Positions 20,888 through 30,987 of a stretch of DNA of 64,000 bases are shown here, in pieces (positions within the stretch are counted from its first letter, which is position 1; each line of letters starts with the position of its first letter). The notes beneath the pieces were generated by a model that was not told the origin of the DNA, ran no database searches, and worked only from the letters and a program-made list of their open reading frames with translations. This stretch comes from Microthyrium microscopicum (Eukaryota > Ascomycota > Dothideomycetes > Microthyriales > Microthyriaceae): the NCBI GenBank assembly GCA_010405405.1, contig MU004242.1, forward strand, positions 977,769 through 1,041,768, read 5' to 3'. Position numbers and translations under genes: made by a program.

Positions 20888-22748
20888 ATGGCCATGTTAT
20901 CGTCGCCATTGGCGGCCATGCAACCGCCGCCTTGTCCTTCTCGTAGAGGATGGGGATGTGGAGACATGGGCGAGTCGTTACCTCGTAGTAATGGTGCTGG
21001 TAGTTTTGGACGCTCTTCAAAGTTCAATTTTGCTGAATTGGCTATGAGCAAGGATTATTTCAGTCAAAAGCTTTCTGTTCGGGGTTCTTCGCCTTCTGCC
21101 AGCCTTGCCGCAGATCTTTCACAGAACTTTTGCATAGATCAGAGGTTTGTTTTTACCAAGTAACAAAACCATTTGAATCCTACTAATTCGTACAGTCCTC
21201 AATATCCAACTCCTCGGAGATCTTTGTTCACTTCTGGTTTATTTGCTGGTTTGAACCGTCAAGGTACGTTTATATCTCCCCATTCCTCGTGGCATGCATA
21301 CTTATATGAGAAAAATAGAAGGTGCTACAACACCACCCATCCGTCAGCCATGGGAAAGCGTTACCACACCTCCAGTACCATCCTCATCTCCTGGCTTTGG
21401 CAACGATGCCATGGACATGTCACCATTACCCCATAAGCCAGCCTTTTCATTCGCTTCAAAACTTAGTATCGAGTCCCCAAGTCGAAAGTCTCCATCAGAT
21501 GACGATATGATTTCTCCATGTGATACCACACCAGTCCCTTCCATGGACTTGAAACCTTCTTTTGCAGAGTATGATACCTTTGACTCTTATCTTGCCAATA
21601 GCTAACCAAATTCAGACGTCGAAAGTCCATCCTTAATCGTCCTTCCCTAGCTCGATCGAAATGCCTTTCCACGTCGAATATCGTTCCTCGAGTCAAAGAT
21701 AACCAGCTTCCTGCCTTTACGTTTGGAGCCGGTAGCTCTACTACAACTTATACTCTATCAACTTCCTTGGATGAATCTTTTCAGGAATCACCCGTTCAAG
21801 AACGAAACATGTTTACGAATAACTTTCCTTCCAACTCTCGTTCACGGTTCCAATCACATAGTAATGCTCTAACTCGAGGGACCGGCTCTCCTCTCCATGG
21901 CTTAACGAAAAAGGCAGCGCCTGCCGCAGGACGGCCCAGAAAACTCTATCGACGGACACTCAGCATGTTTGAGCACCCAGCAGATGTAATGAAGAATCAG
22001 AAGCAAGAGACGACGCTTGATGTGGTAATGGATGTTGATGAGGCCTATCAATTAAAGCTTCCAAACTTTATTCCGGAAGACAAGCCTGATAGCTTGCCAC
22101 GAATCAACCAGGACACGATGATCTCGATACTCAATGGCCAGTACAATGAACATTACGGTCAAGTGATGGTTATTGACTGTCGCTTCGAATACGAATATGA
22201 TGGTGGTCACATTAATGGTGCCACAAACTTTAACGACAAGGAGAAGCTTGCACGGCATCTCTTTGACTCGGCCATAACCAACAACACTCTTCTGGTTTTC
22301 CATTGCGAATACAGCGCGCATCGCGCACCACTCATGTATGATATCCCTTTTGCATTCATCATACATCTCGCTAACCAATCACAGGGCCAAATACATACGC
22401 CAACAAGATCGAGCCATCAACGCCGTCAACTATCCCAATCTAACATATCCAGAAGTGTACATACTGGATGGCGGCTACAGCTCCTTCTTCAACAATCACC
22501 GTTCACGATGCTTTCCACAAAGTTATGTCGAAATGGACGCTAAAGAGCACGAACAGGCTTGCGAACGCGGCCTCAACAAGATTCGCCAACAGCGAAACAA
22601 ACTTGGTCGAGCTGCAACGTTCGCCTTTGGCCAATGCTCTCAAAATCAAGAAAGCCCCAGTCGTCCCAGCAGTGCACACCGCAGCAACACGGATTGTGAC
22701 TTGTTCTCGAGTAGGATATTTCCTAGAAGAGGAGTATCATATCCTTGA
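20888..22748 (+). CDS. cdc25: M-phase inducer phosphatase Cdc25
   Basis: Five exons (20888-21144, 21196-21263, 21319-21568, 21616-22335, 22385-22748) give 552 aa; introns are 47-55 nt, all GT-AG. The N-terminal half is Ser/Pro-rich and holds the fungal Cdc25 block 'DLSQNFCIDQ...PQYPTPRRSLF'. The rhodanese-like catalytic domain covers about residues 330-500. It includes 'VIDCRFEYEYDGGHI' and the phosphatase loop H421-C422-E-Y-S-A-H-R428 with catalytic Cys422 and Arg428, then 'PEVYILDGGYSSFF' and 'SYVEMDAKEH'. The enzyme removes inhibitory phosphate from Tyr15 of Cdc2/CDK1 and drives entry into mitosis (nimT in Aspergillus nidulans). The splice between exons 4 and 5 falls just after the active-site loop. 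The long leader upstream may control its translation. Confidence 0.93.
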
Positions 22749-24715
22749 ACACGCTCACCATCCACCAATTCCACCATCCATCCTGTCCGACCAGCCTTTT
22801 TGCCAATATCCGTTGCTTTGCTTTGTTTATGCAACAGACTTTACGGAATTGGATCCTCCAGAGTTTGAATGCTCCCGAGTCTCCTCATTGTTGGCACCGG
22901 CGTTGTTGGATTGAATGATTCTCAATCAACCTTTCATGAAAACTTGTATTATATACCCACACCATTGAACTTTTTATGCTAGTCTTAGCCAGAAAGGAGT
23001 TCTTTGGACAGATTCTTGGTTTTGTTAAACTGAAGAACCACCTTTTTTTTATTTTTGCTCAGCCTGTGCAAGGCAGTTGTAGAGCAAATCTTACTACCAC
23101 TACTACCCAAACCCAATTGCTGCCGCATTTTTTGCATCGCGGTCTTCATTTTGTTGTATTGAAGGATTCAATTAGCAAGGGATCTATCTTCTTACGAGGA
23201 GTTGTCCCGATAAAAAAATCAAAATCCATTAATAAAATGATTTTAACACAAACAAACTTTTGCCTTGTTGAATGGAATTGATGTGTGGATAGGCCTCCTT
23301 GTCCTTGTCCATTTCACCCATGAACTCATCCTGGTGATTTGCTTTTGGGCGGTTTCGAATGGTTGTCCGTCCGTGGATGGTGATGATGCTGGTCCTGGCT
23401 CCTGGCCCATGTGCCTGTTTCTGCGAACTTTCCATGATCCTGGAAGTCAACGGGTGTTTTTTACATGGACTGTTCTTTGCGTTCGCAGAGATGCAGAAAA
23501 ATAAACATGAGACTAATATGTTCGTGGCTGTGTTTAATGGTTGGTACCTTGTCCAAAGCACCAATATCAGGTTCTCGTATAGCTCAACTGATATGCTATC
23601 AAAACAACAAATTCAATCTCATGACCACCATACTCAGCCTCACCGACATCGCCGATGAACCGGCCGGTATATCGGCAATATGGTCCTGATGGACTCAGCA
23701 CTAACAGTCCCGCCGAGCCGCGATTCTTTCACCTGCCATTTCTGGTCATGTCTACAAGGCTGGCTGTCACGCACAAACATAGCATTTAGCCAATCACGAA
23801 CCCTCTTATCCTTCAATGATCCAATTTACAGCAGGGGAAAAAACCGACGAACCAGTCAGAATCGAGTCCGCCGAAGAGTTACAACCAGATGACTGGCCAG
23901 TGGCAGACAGTTGCTAGCGATCATTGATGGGTAAGATGGTGTTTACCGACACTTATCGGCCTACAAAGCCGAATCGGCGATTCAAAGTGTTTCTAAAAAG
24001 CCGCTCACGTCACGTCTGAATGCGCTGGCAGCTGTTAGATGAGACATTGATACAAGGCAGTTAGTGCGATCGTGATGTGCGGCGGTTATCGACGAGAAAA
24101 CGCTTTGATACTTTGATTCCAAGGACAAAGGTTGGGAAGTTGTTGTTGTTTTGCTGATCGTTTTGGTGCACGGACCATATTGAATAAAATGGATAAAATG
24201 GATCAAGTGGACGCGCTGGGACTTTTGCTTGGCGAAGATACCTGGTAGACGGTAAGCGCGAAGGGGACGCGGATTCACGTGAATAGTTGGTTGGTTGGAG
24301 GGCTTGGAATTTATATTGGAATCTGGATGTTGGTTGGAGTGGAGTTTTGGTGATTGGGATTTAGAGTATTGTTTGGGTGGTAAATGTTGGCAGTTGTGGG
24401 TTTTTGACGTGGGCTTTGACGAGGATGTTGGCGGCTTTGAGGATATCCGAATTTGTGAGATCGAGATCGATATTTTGGTTTGATAGGGAGACATAGCTGA
24501 TGCTTGGAGAGTACTATCCATCTCATCTACATTCTAAAGAATCGAGATTGGAATCTTAAAGTTCAAGGTTGACGTGATGGCGATAGAGTTCAAACACGCT
24601 AGTGGAGTCTATCACGAACCACGCGCGCGCTCACGTGTACCACTTTCCAGCTCCATACACTTGACCATCATCAATCGTTATATCGCAATTCTTAATGCAT
24701 TGACTTCCATTAGCC
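22749..24715. other. Intergenic, with SLD5 promoter at the right end
   Basis: Almost 2 kb without a supported gene. A minus-strand ORF (23982-24521, true ATG) is Ser/Thr/Lys-rich and low-complexity; another frame of the same DNA contains an acidic, protein-like stretch but has no start, so neither is called. About 80 bp before the SLD5 start, a GC-rich patch at 24619-24637 contains alternating CG steps and the palindrome CACGTG (24632-24637). Confidence 0.4.
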
Positions 24716-25427
24716 ATGGATATCGACGATATCCTCGCCGATCTCGACGCGGCCACCGTCCCGCAGGAAACCCTCGATATTCAACTCTTAACCCGTCTCT
24801 GGGTAGCCGAACGCGTCGCGCCAGAACTTCTCGTCTGGCCTGACGACCTCATCTCCCGCATCACCGAACGCATGTCCGCACAAGTAGAGCTTATTGAGGA
24901 GCAGACGGCGACGATGGATCCGAAGAGCAGTTTTGGGCTTATTGTGCTGCAGACTGAGATGGAGCGTGTCAAGTTTTTGGTGCGGAGTTATTTACGGGCA
25001 CGATTGGCGAAGGTATGTGGCACATTCGAGACGTGTCAGGGGATGTATGCTAATTGATGATGGGGGGATTTAGGTCGATGCGCATCCGCTATATTATAAT
25101 GAAGGGGAACCGGCGGGGAGGTTGTCGGTGGAGGAGAAGCAGTATTTGACGGCGCATCAGACGCTGCTTGAGGCACATTATGGCGCGTCGTTCTTGGGGC
25201 AGTTTCCGGCACAGTTGCAGCGCATGGATGATCCGGCGGGTGGGATCAGTATGGTGGAGACGCCGGATGCTGAGCGTGCGGTGTTTGTGAGGGCGCTGAG
25301 AGATGCGGGCTTGGTCAGAATGCCCGGGCGAGATGAGTCGTGGGATGTAAAGAGAGGGGATGTCAGAGTGGTTAGATGGAGTGCGGTCAGAGATCTTGTG
25401 GAGATTGGAGATCTCGAACTCATATGA
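24716..25427 (+). CDS. SLD5: DNA replication complex GINS subunit SLD5
   Basis: Exons 24716-25012 and 25074-25427 are separated by a 61-nt intron (GTATGT donor, CTAAT branch, TAG acceptor) and give 216 aa, the usual length of Sld5. The alpha-helical A domain comes first: '[11 protein letters not shown]', '[16 protein letters not shown]', '[15 protein letters not shown]' and '[18 protein letters not shown]'. The C-terminal B domain follows with '[20 protein letters not shown]' and ends '[22 protein letters not shown]'. This C-terminal order is diagnostic for Sld5. Together with Psf1, Psf2 and Psf3 it forms GINS, part of the CMG replicative helicase. The gene converges on formamidase with only 93 bp between the two stop codons. 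Confidence 0.92.
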
Positions 25428-25520
25428 CGGAGCGTCTCACGAGAAACAGGATTATGATCAGAGACGAAGAGACGATGAAGAGACTAGATTTGATATTTGG
25501 TTAACAACAGCCAAGTCGGA

Positions 25521-27004
25521 TCAACTGGTCTTTGCACACACGCCCATGTCCTTCTTATCCACATCTGCCTTGGGCATGATATCAAAATCGAAGATATCTA
25601 CTGGAATACCAAGCGTCGTACATGCGTTTGGAACCTATTCGGCGTCAGCAGCATTCTCTGAACGGATGACAAATATTTACGTCGACTATTCCAGCAATAT
25701 GGCCCTGGATTGGAGCGCAACCCAGTAGCAGGTAGCACTGGTAGTCGTCATATCCGAATCTTTTCAAGTATTCGATGGCATTTAAACTCGCTTGGCGATA
25801 CGCGACAGTTGCATCCATGTAATGCTGTTTGCCATGTTCGTCGACGCTGAAGCCTTCGAAGTAGATGTATCGACCAGCGCCAAACTGCGGTTCTACAGCT
25901 CCGGGAATGAAGATTGGGTTTTTGCTGATGCTAGTCATACCACCTTTGACGAGGCTGAAGCTTATGGTTATGACTCCTGCCATCTCAATCGCGCCACAAA
26001 CTATCTATGTCAGCAGGTCGAAACATCACGTCGGTATGCATGGCTTACAAGATATTTCACCATCTCCCTCTACGCTACTGTCAGCATTCGTAATACATGA
26101 ATGATTCAGAGCAAAACTTACGGCTGAAATGGAGATCACCAACACTGAACTTCGCTCCCTTGACGTGCACGGGCAAGTACACTTTACTCCCACGACTCAA
26201 GTTCTTGATGTCACAGTTTCCACCGTGCTCCGGACGTCCAGGAATGGTCCTAGCACCCTCCTTGCCGACCTTCTCCTTGATCTCAGCAGACGCTGATCCA
26301 GCATGCACGCTCTGCGGCTCCGGAGGCAAAGCAACCACACGATCCATGTGCGAGCACGCAGTAATCAACTCCGCCTCACGCGTATTCCACGTCTCCAATA
26401 TCTCCTGCGAAGGCGCACATCCCAAGATACCCGGATGGATCAGACCTGGAAACTTAACACCTGGAATACTGCAACCACGTCAGCCAAGCCCACCAAGCTT
26501 AGGGAAGAGACTCACTGTCTGCTAGAGCAGTAAATCCCCTCAAAGTCCCAAATCGCCTTTGCCGCCTTTGGATAAATATCATCCAAGAAGTCCCCTCCAT
26601 TCCCCTTATCAAAAATACCCGTGAACCCCCATAATTGATCCTGCAATGGCTGCACGTCAAGGATATCAAGGACGAGTAGATCGCCTGGCTCGGCACCTTC
26701 AATGTCAAAGGGTCCGGTCAGGTAGTGCACGCGGGTCAAGTCTACGTTGAGAATGTCATCGGCGCTATCATTGTTGCCGATTTGGCCGCCTGTCCAGTCG
26801 ACGCATTCGATCTTAGTTGCTGTATTGAGGGGAATGGTGGTTACGGAGGGGTTGTCTGGGTGCCAGCGATTCTATGGAATGGATTAGTGGTCAGTGGGTA
26901 TAGAAGGGACTTGGAGAGAGTACGTGGAGGCAGGACTGTTCGGCGGCGGGTGTCGTGAGACTGATTTTCGCTGCGTAGGGAAGTTCTTTGCCTGGTGGAG
27001 CCAT
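25521..27004 (-). CDS. fmdS: Formamidase (FmdA/AmdA family), six exons
   Basis: Exons 26924-27004, 26516-26871, 26122-26468, 26049-26069, 25681-26000 and 25521-25634 give 412 aa, the family's normal length. All five introns are 46-52 nt and GT-AG. The product begins MAPPGKELPYAAKISL. It contains 'NRWHPDNPSV', 'CVDWTGGQIGNNDSADD', 'HYLTGPFDIEGAEPGDLLVL', 'GLIHPGILGCAPS', 'HGGNCDIKNL', 'VGDLHFSQGDGEISFCGAIE' and 'DYQCYLLLGCAPIQGHIAGI', all typical of fungal formamidases. It hydrolyses formamide to formate and ammonia, allowing use of formamide as nitrogen source. The fourth exon is only 21 nt (GDGEIS region). GATA-type sites lie upstream. The Aspergillus symbol is used by homology. Confidence 0.92.
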
Positions 27005-27644
27005 TTTGACACTGCTTTGCAGTTATTCTGCAGATTTTGTTTCAGACAATGGTTGATGGACTGCTTTCACAGAAAGATCAAGTCTATAAAGGAGATCAAT
27101 TCAGCAGGAAGTACAATCTATCTCTACTTGTAGCACTAGAGTATCGTGTAAGATAAAGCCCCTGTCCCCAGTTACCCAAGTCCAGCATGTCATAGATATT
27201 CCCGTCAGCCAGTAACACAATTGCGGCTGGATGCCCAGCAATTCTCGGCCCAGATGCACCGAACCACGCTTGGTCGAACCGTCGAATGTCGATAAGCAAT
27301 TGCGATAACAAGCTCCAGTTTATGGCTGCATCTCTGGGAGCTCCCATGTAAAACTACTGCACAACGGCTGGGGTTACAGTGGGGTATGCATTGAAGGTCT
27401 GGAGCTCCACCGGATATCGCTCGAGCTATCCGCAACTGTTAGAGGTATGTAGTTGAGGCTATCGATTTTGGAGACATGACAGGTCATACAGCCAATGCCG
27501 ATGAGAGTCTTAGGTCATGATTTATATGATCGATTCAGAGCGGTCTAAAATACAGTTTTCATGATTGAAGTGGATAACGATACAATCAATATGATACATT
27601 CAAGTTCATTACATCTGCACTTCTTCGCGCCTATTTTTTATCCC
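27005..27644. other. Upstream region of formamidase
   Basis: 640 bp between two minus-strand genes. A minus-strand frame at 27096-27347 is open but has no recognisable motif and no partner exon. Apart from the GATA-type sites nothing is supported. Confidence 0.4.
27118..27156. promoter_or_regulatory. GATA-factor type sites upstream of formamidase
   Basis: Two HGATAR matches, AGATAG (minus strand, 27118-27123) and AGATAA (27151-27156), plus a further GATA core at 27142-27145, lie 115-150 bp before the formamidase start. Nitrogen-regulated fungal genes, including the Aspergillus formamidase gene, are activated by AreA through such sites. Function here is inferred only. Confidence 0.4.
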
Positions 27645-28975
27645 TCAAGTGAATTTGCGACCCGGATAGCTAGGCACTCCGGTCTTATTCTTGTCCTCAT
27701 CATGCTTGACGTTCAATGCATCAATTGCAGCCAATGGTAATCGCATGAATTCGTGTTTGTTCTTCCAATGCACCTGACTTTCGATAAACTCCTTCTCCTC
27801 TGATGGTGGAGGTGGCGGATCTGTGATCTTGGTCACCAAGTACGCAGTGCTGGCCTCCGCGACACCATAGATGAGCACACCGACGAGTGGGATCTTGGTC
27901 ATGGTGGTGAATGCGAAAGCGAAGCCGAAGAGGACGCCTTCACGGTCTTTGAACCAGGCTTTCTTTTGAGCGGGCGTGAAATGGACGCGGTGGAAGTATG
28001 GGACAAGCTGTGCGCTGTTAGCATGTGCGACAAAGAGGAAGGTGAGAACTTACCAGCTCTCGCATCAGGGTCCGTGATGAGAAGTAGGTTTGTAGGAACG
28101 TGACGAGGTATCTCTTTGGCAAGAAGATTGATGTGCCGAAGATAACGACAGCAGGCTGAAGACCGACAGCTTTGTTGAACGTGTAGAACGAGGCAGCCGG
28201 AAGCACAAATTTGCCGATGTACGGGAAGAACGAACAGGCATATACCGCAAGTGAGATGCCACCACGTCTCGCAAATCGCGTCAAGACTATGATGAAGGCG
28301 TCCATTGGGCTCTTCTTTCCTGCTGGATCCTGGGGAGTTCCAGCCTGATACATGCGGAGGTTGGGATAGTACATTGCACGAAGTCCTTTGGGGTCGTCGG
28401 AGCGATGTTTCTGGACGTAGGTTCTATCTACCCATTCTAACGACTCCATGAACCTATCAGGAGTCAGACGATGCATTGTGGGATTGGATTATAGCTTACA
28501 TGTTGTCCAATGTTGGTGTGATGTATCGCATCATTGTCATCAAGAAGAATGGCACTTGAAGGACCGAGTGCTCAAGGAAGTGCAAACCGTCGATAAGGTC
28601 GTTGTCCCATGTTGATCCTTTGAGGTTGATGAAGAATCCAAGGAACCAGATGAAGATTCTGATGCCCACAGTCTGCAGTCTTGTTAGTCTAGAACGCGAG
28701 ATCCAGGATGGGAGACATACTGGAATCGCTATGATGATGCGAATTGCTAAGCCAGCGAAAACAGCGGCTACAGCCTGGCGGTAATGGTCGGATGTAAACA
28801 AATTTGGGTTTTGAAGTGCTCTATGGGCTGTGATTTCAGGATCAGCTTTTGATTCGCGGTTTCCACGGTATTATCTTCACATACCTCCAACAACGGTAAG
28901 CTGGGCGCCGCGAAGGATCGCGTTGGGCTCGAAGGCGGGTTTACTGGAATCCATCGCAAGAGCGGGTCTTTCCAT
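27645..28975 (-). CDS. Multi-pass membrane protein, UsgS-like
   Basis: Exons 28885-28975, 28721-28827, 28500-28672, 28054-28453 and 27645-28007 give 377 aa, with introns of 46-57 nt, all GT-AG. Hydrophobic segments include 'AVFAGLAIRIIIAIP', 'IRIFIWFLGFFI', 'FFLMTMMRYI', 'ISLAVYACSFFPYIGKFVLP' and 'VLFGFAFAFTTMTKIPLVGV'. The middle has 'VDRTYVQKHRSDDP..LRAMYYPNL' and the C-terminal part is hydrophilic and proline-rich. The order resembles fungal proteins named transmembrane protein UsgS, whose function is unknown. A second in-frame ATG at 28954 could be the start. The name rests on memory of the family and is less certain than the gene structure. Confidence 0.75.
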
Positions 28976-29961
28976 GGTGGAGCGAACAAATAATCAACCA
29001 GAATTGGCGGGAGCTGGGACTATAAGATAAAACTCTGAGACCTGAGTACGCGTTGATGCCAGATCCCGGGTGTTTGTTTGCTCCTGCAGCCGACAACAGC
29101 GGTTGAGGGTGACAAGTCGTAAGCCGCTCTACTTTATGCTTCCAGATTGAATGTCCTTGCTCTTTCAGCTTTTCTGCTTTGTGCGGTGAGTTTCGATAAT
29201 GTCCGAATTCAATGGTGGTTGTTGCGTTCTGATGGAGGCTAACGTCATGATTCTGGATCAAGTTGAGTTGGGGCGCCTGCGACAAGCTGGGTCCCTGCGC
29301 TAGTCGCCAGATCTTGATTCTTTGATATGGGCTACACAGGAGCCCACAGTATTCGCCTTCAATTTTAGTCATCATGTTTGCACAAGAAGAAATAGAAGAT
29401 TCTTTAATGTATTTCCTTATCGAATTCACGGCCGAAAATCGTTTTCATTTTGAAATGCAACAAGTTCAAATGTTTTATGGTAATTTGAAAAATCTATTAT
29501 TAAACAACTCTTGATTGGTCCATTCCTTCACTACGATAAATCTCCAATTTATGATTGGCTCGATATTTGAGATTCCCTTCTACGCCATTGACTTCATATT
29601 AATCAATAAAGGCGTTTATGAAGAATGAATTGTTCTAACAAAGACCACTAAGCTTCGCCTCAAATACTTCGCTTGACACAAAGAAAATCATTATATCATT
29701 TAACTTTGTTCAGAAATAGAAATGCTTTATCATCTTTCATGGAGCTTCATTGTTTTGTGAAATGAACAATAGTTTTGTGTGAATTTTGACGAGACAGCAC
29801 TATCTGTACTGGTATATAACCATGTAGACTTCTCATGAGTTCAGATCGATAAATATTCATATTCGGCATAGCAGGATCTACAGCTTGACATTCACGCAAT
29901 TCTATAGACTTTCATTCAGCTCATACATTCTCCAAAAAATCATACTCTGACTCTCACAGCA
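28976..29961. other. Intergenic, AT-rich
   Basis: About 1 kb between divergent genes, very AT-rich from 29.4 kb. It should hold the promoters of the UsgS-like gene and the RING gene. The minus-strand frame at 28941-29429 has no motifs and is not called. Confidence 0.45.
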
Positions 29962-30534
29962 ATGGCAATGGCAAATAACATAGATTATGCACATTTCTTG
30001 AATATAGAGCTTAGATACGTTGGCCCCGACGATGACCGTCGTTTACTGTGTCCTGGACCATGCATCCACACGGCCGACGAAGAATATTGGACCCGCGACC
30101 AAATTAACGACTACCTAAGACGCTGCTTCGAGGGACCGCTTCCCCCTCAAACGATGCAAGCTTCAACTCCAAACGGGGACAACGTTACTCTAGTAGACTT
30201 TATCGATTCCCTGTTCTGTTGGTGTCCACCCTGCGAGCAAGCAGCTCTCCAGATGTTTAACAGAGTAAGTCGAACGTGGCTACAAATGAAAGCCAATGAC
30301 TTGGCCAGAGAAAATTCAGTCCGCAGGACAGTTGGTGCCGAAGATGTCTGTGGCATCTGCCTGGAGAACTTGTTGCCAATCGAAGAAGGTAATCCCCTGA
30401 GATGGTGTCAGAGACAGTGCGGAAATAGTTTCCACAGGCAGTGTATCAAGCAGTGGCATCAGGCTTCCCCACCACGCAGTTGTCCTTTGTGCAAGGCAGG
30501 TTGGGGTCTTCGCTTGCCTTATAGCTGGGTCTAA
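29962..30534 (+). CDS. RING-type zinc finger protein, putative E3 ubiquitin ligase
   Basis: A single-exon ORF of 190 aa. The C-terminal 60 residues form a RING-H2-like finger: CGIC, then a loop with two further cysteines (WCQRQCGNSFH), RQC and finally CPLC, close to the end of the protein. This supports binding of two zinc ions and an E2-recruiting role. The N-terminal 120 residues contain several further cysteines (CPGPCIH, CWCPPCEQ) but no recognised domain. The protein is short for a RING ligase, and similar stand-alone RING proteins are numerous in Leotiomycetes and Sordariomycetes. No intron is needed. The substrate is unknown. Confidence 0.75.
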   Translation: MAMANNIDYAHFLNIELRYVGPDDDRRLLCPGPCIHTADEEYWTRDQINDYLRRCFEGPLPPQTMQASTPNGDNVTLVDFIDSLFCWCPPCEQAALQMFNRVSRTWLQMKANDLARENSVRRTVGAEDVCGICLENLLPIEEGNPLRWCQRQCGNSFHRQCIKQWHQASPPRSCPLCKAGWGLRLPYSWV

Positions 30535-30987
30535 GGGGATAACGATTATTAATGCTGATTCGTTACGATAGCTAGGTAAGTATTGTATATAAAGTTGATG
30601 TTGCTCCTTTCGTTATTGTCCATTGTGCACGTTGGAGTGTACATATTTGATGTTGAGCACGTACTAGTACCTTAAAACTCTATATAGTCATATCCAGTAT
30701 CACGCCAGCATCTATTGTTCCAAACCAGAGAGTCTGTCAAATCGTGTTTCCTGGAATTTCTGTTGTTAAGAAGCTCCCATATTGGTGCCTCAAGTAGCGA
30801 ATGAGTTAGCGGTGGGCTTTCCAGCCTATAAGCATCGAGTCTTTTTTGTCAGTTCATATCATTCGTTCACTTGTCAAAAACTCACACATTACTTCAATGA
30901 TTGTATTAGACCAAGTGAGACTATACTATAATCCCAACCTTTCACTGCATTCATTTCATCCAGCTCCCGCGGGGTACCACAGAGTAA
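30535..30987. other. Intergenic between convergent genes
   Basis: 453 bp with the 3' ends of the RING gene (plus) and ATG9 (minus). No gene or repeat is supported. Confidence 0.45.

Noticed and set aside
23982-24526. Minus-strand ORF of 179 codons upstream of SLD5, and a short acidic stretch in another frame of the same DNA
   Set aside because: The long ORF is low-complexity Ser/Thr/Lys/Pro, and the protein-like acidic stretch has no start codon and no convincing splice site. A small divergent gene remains possible but is not supported.
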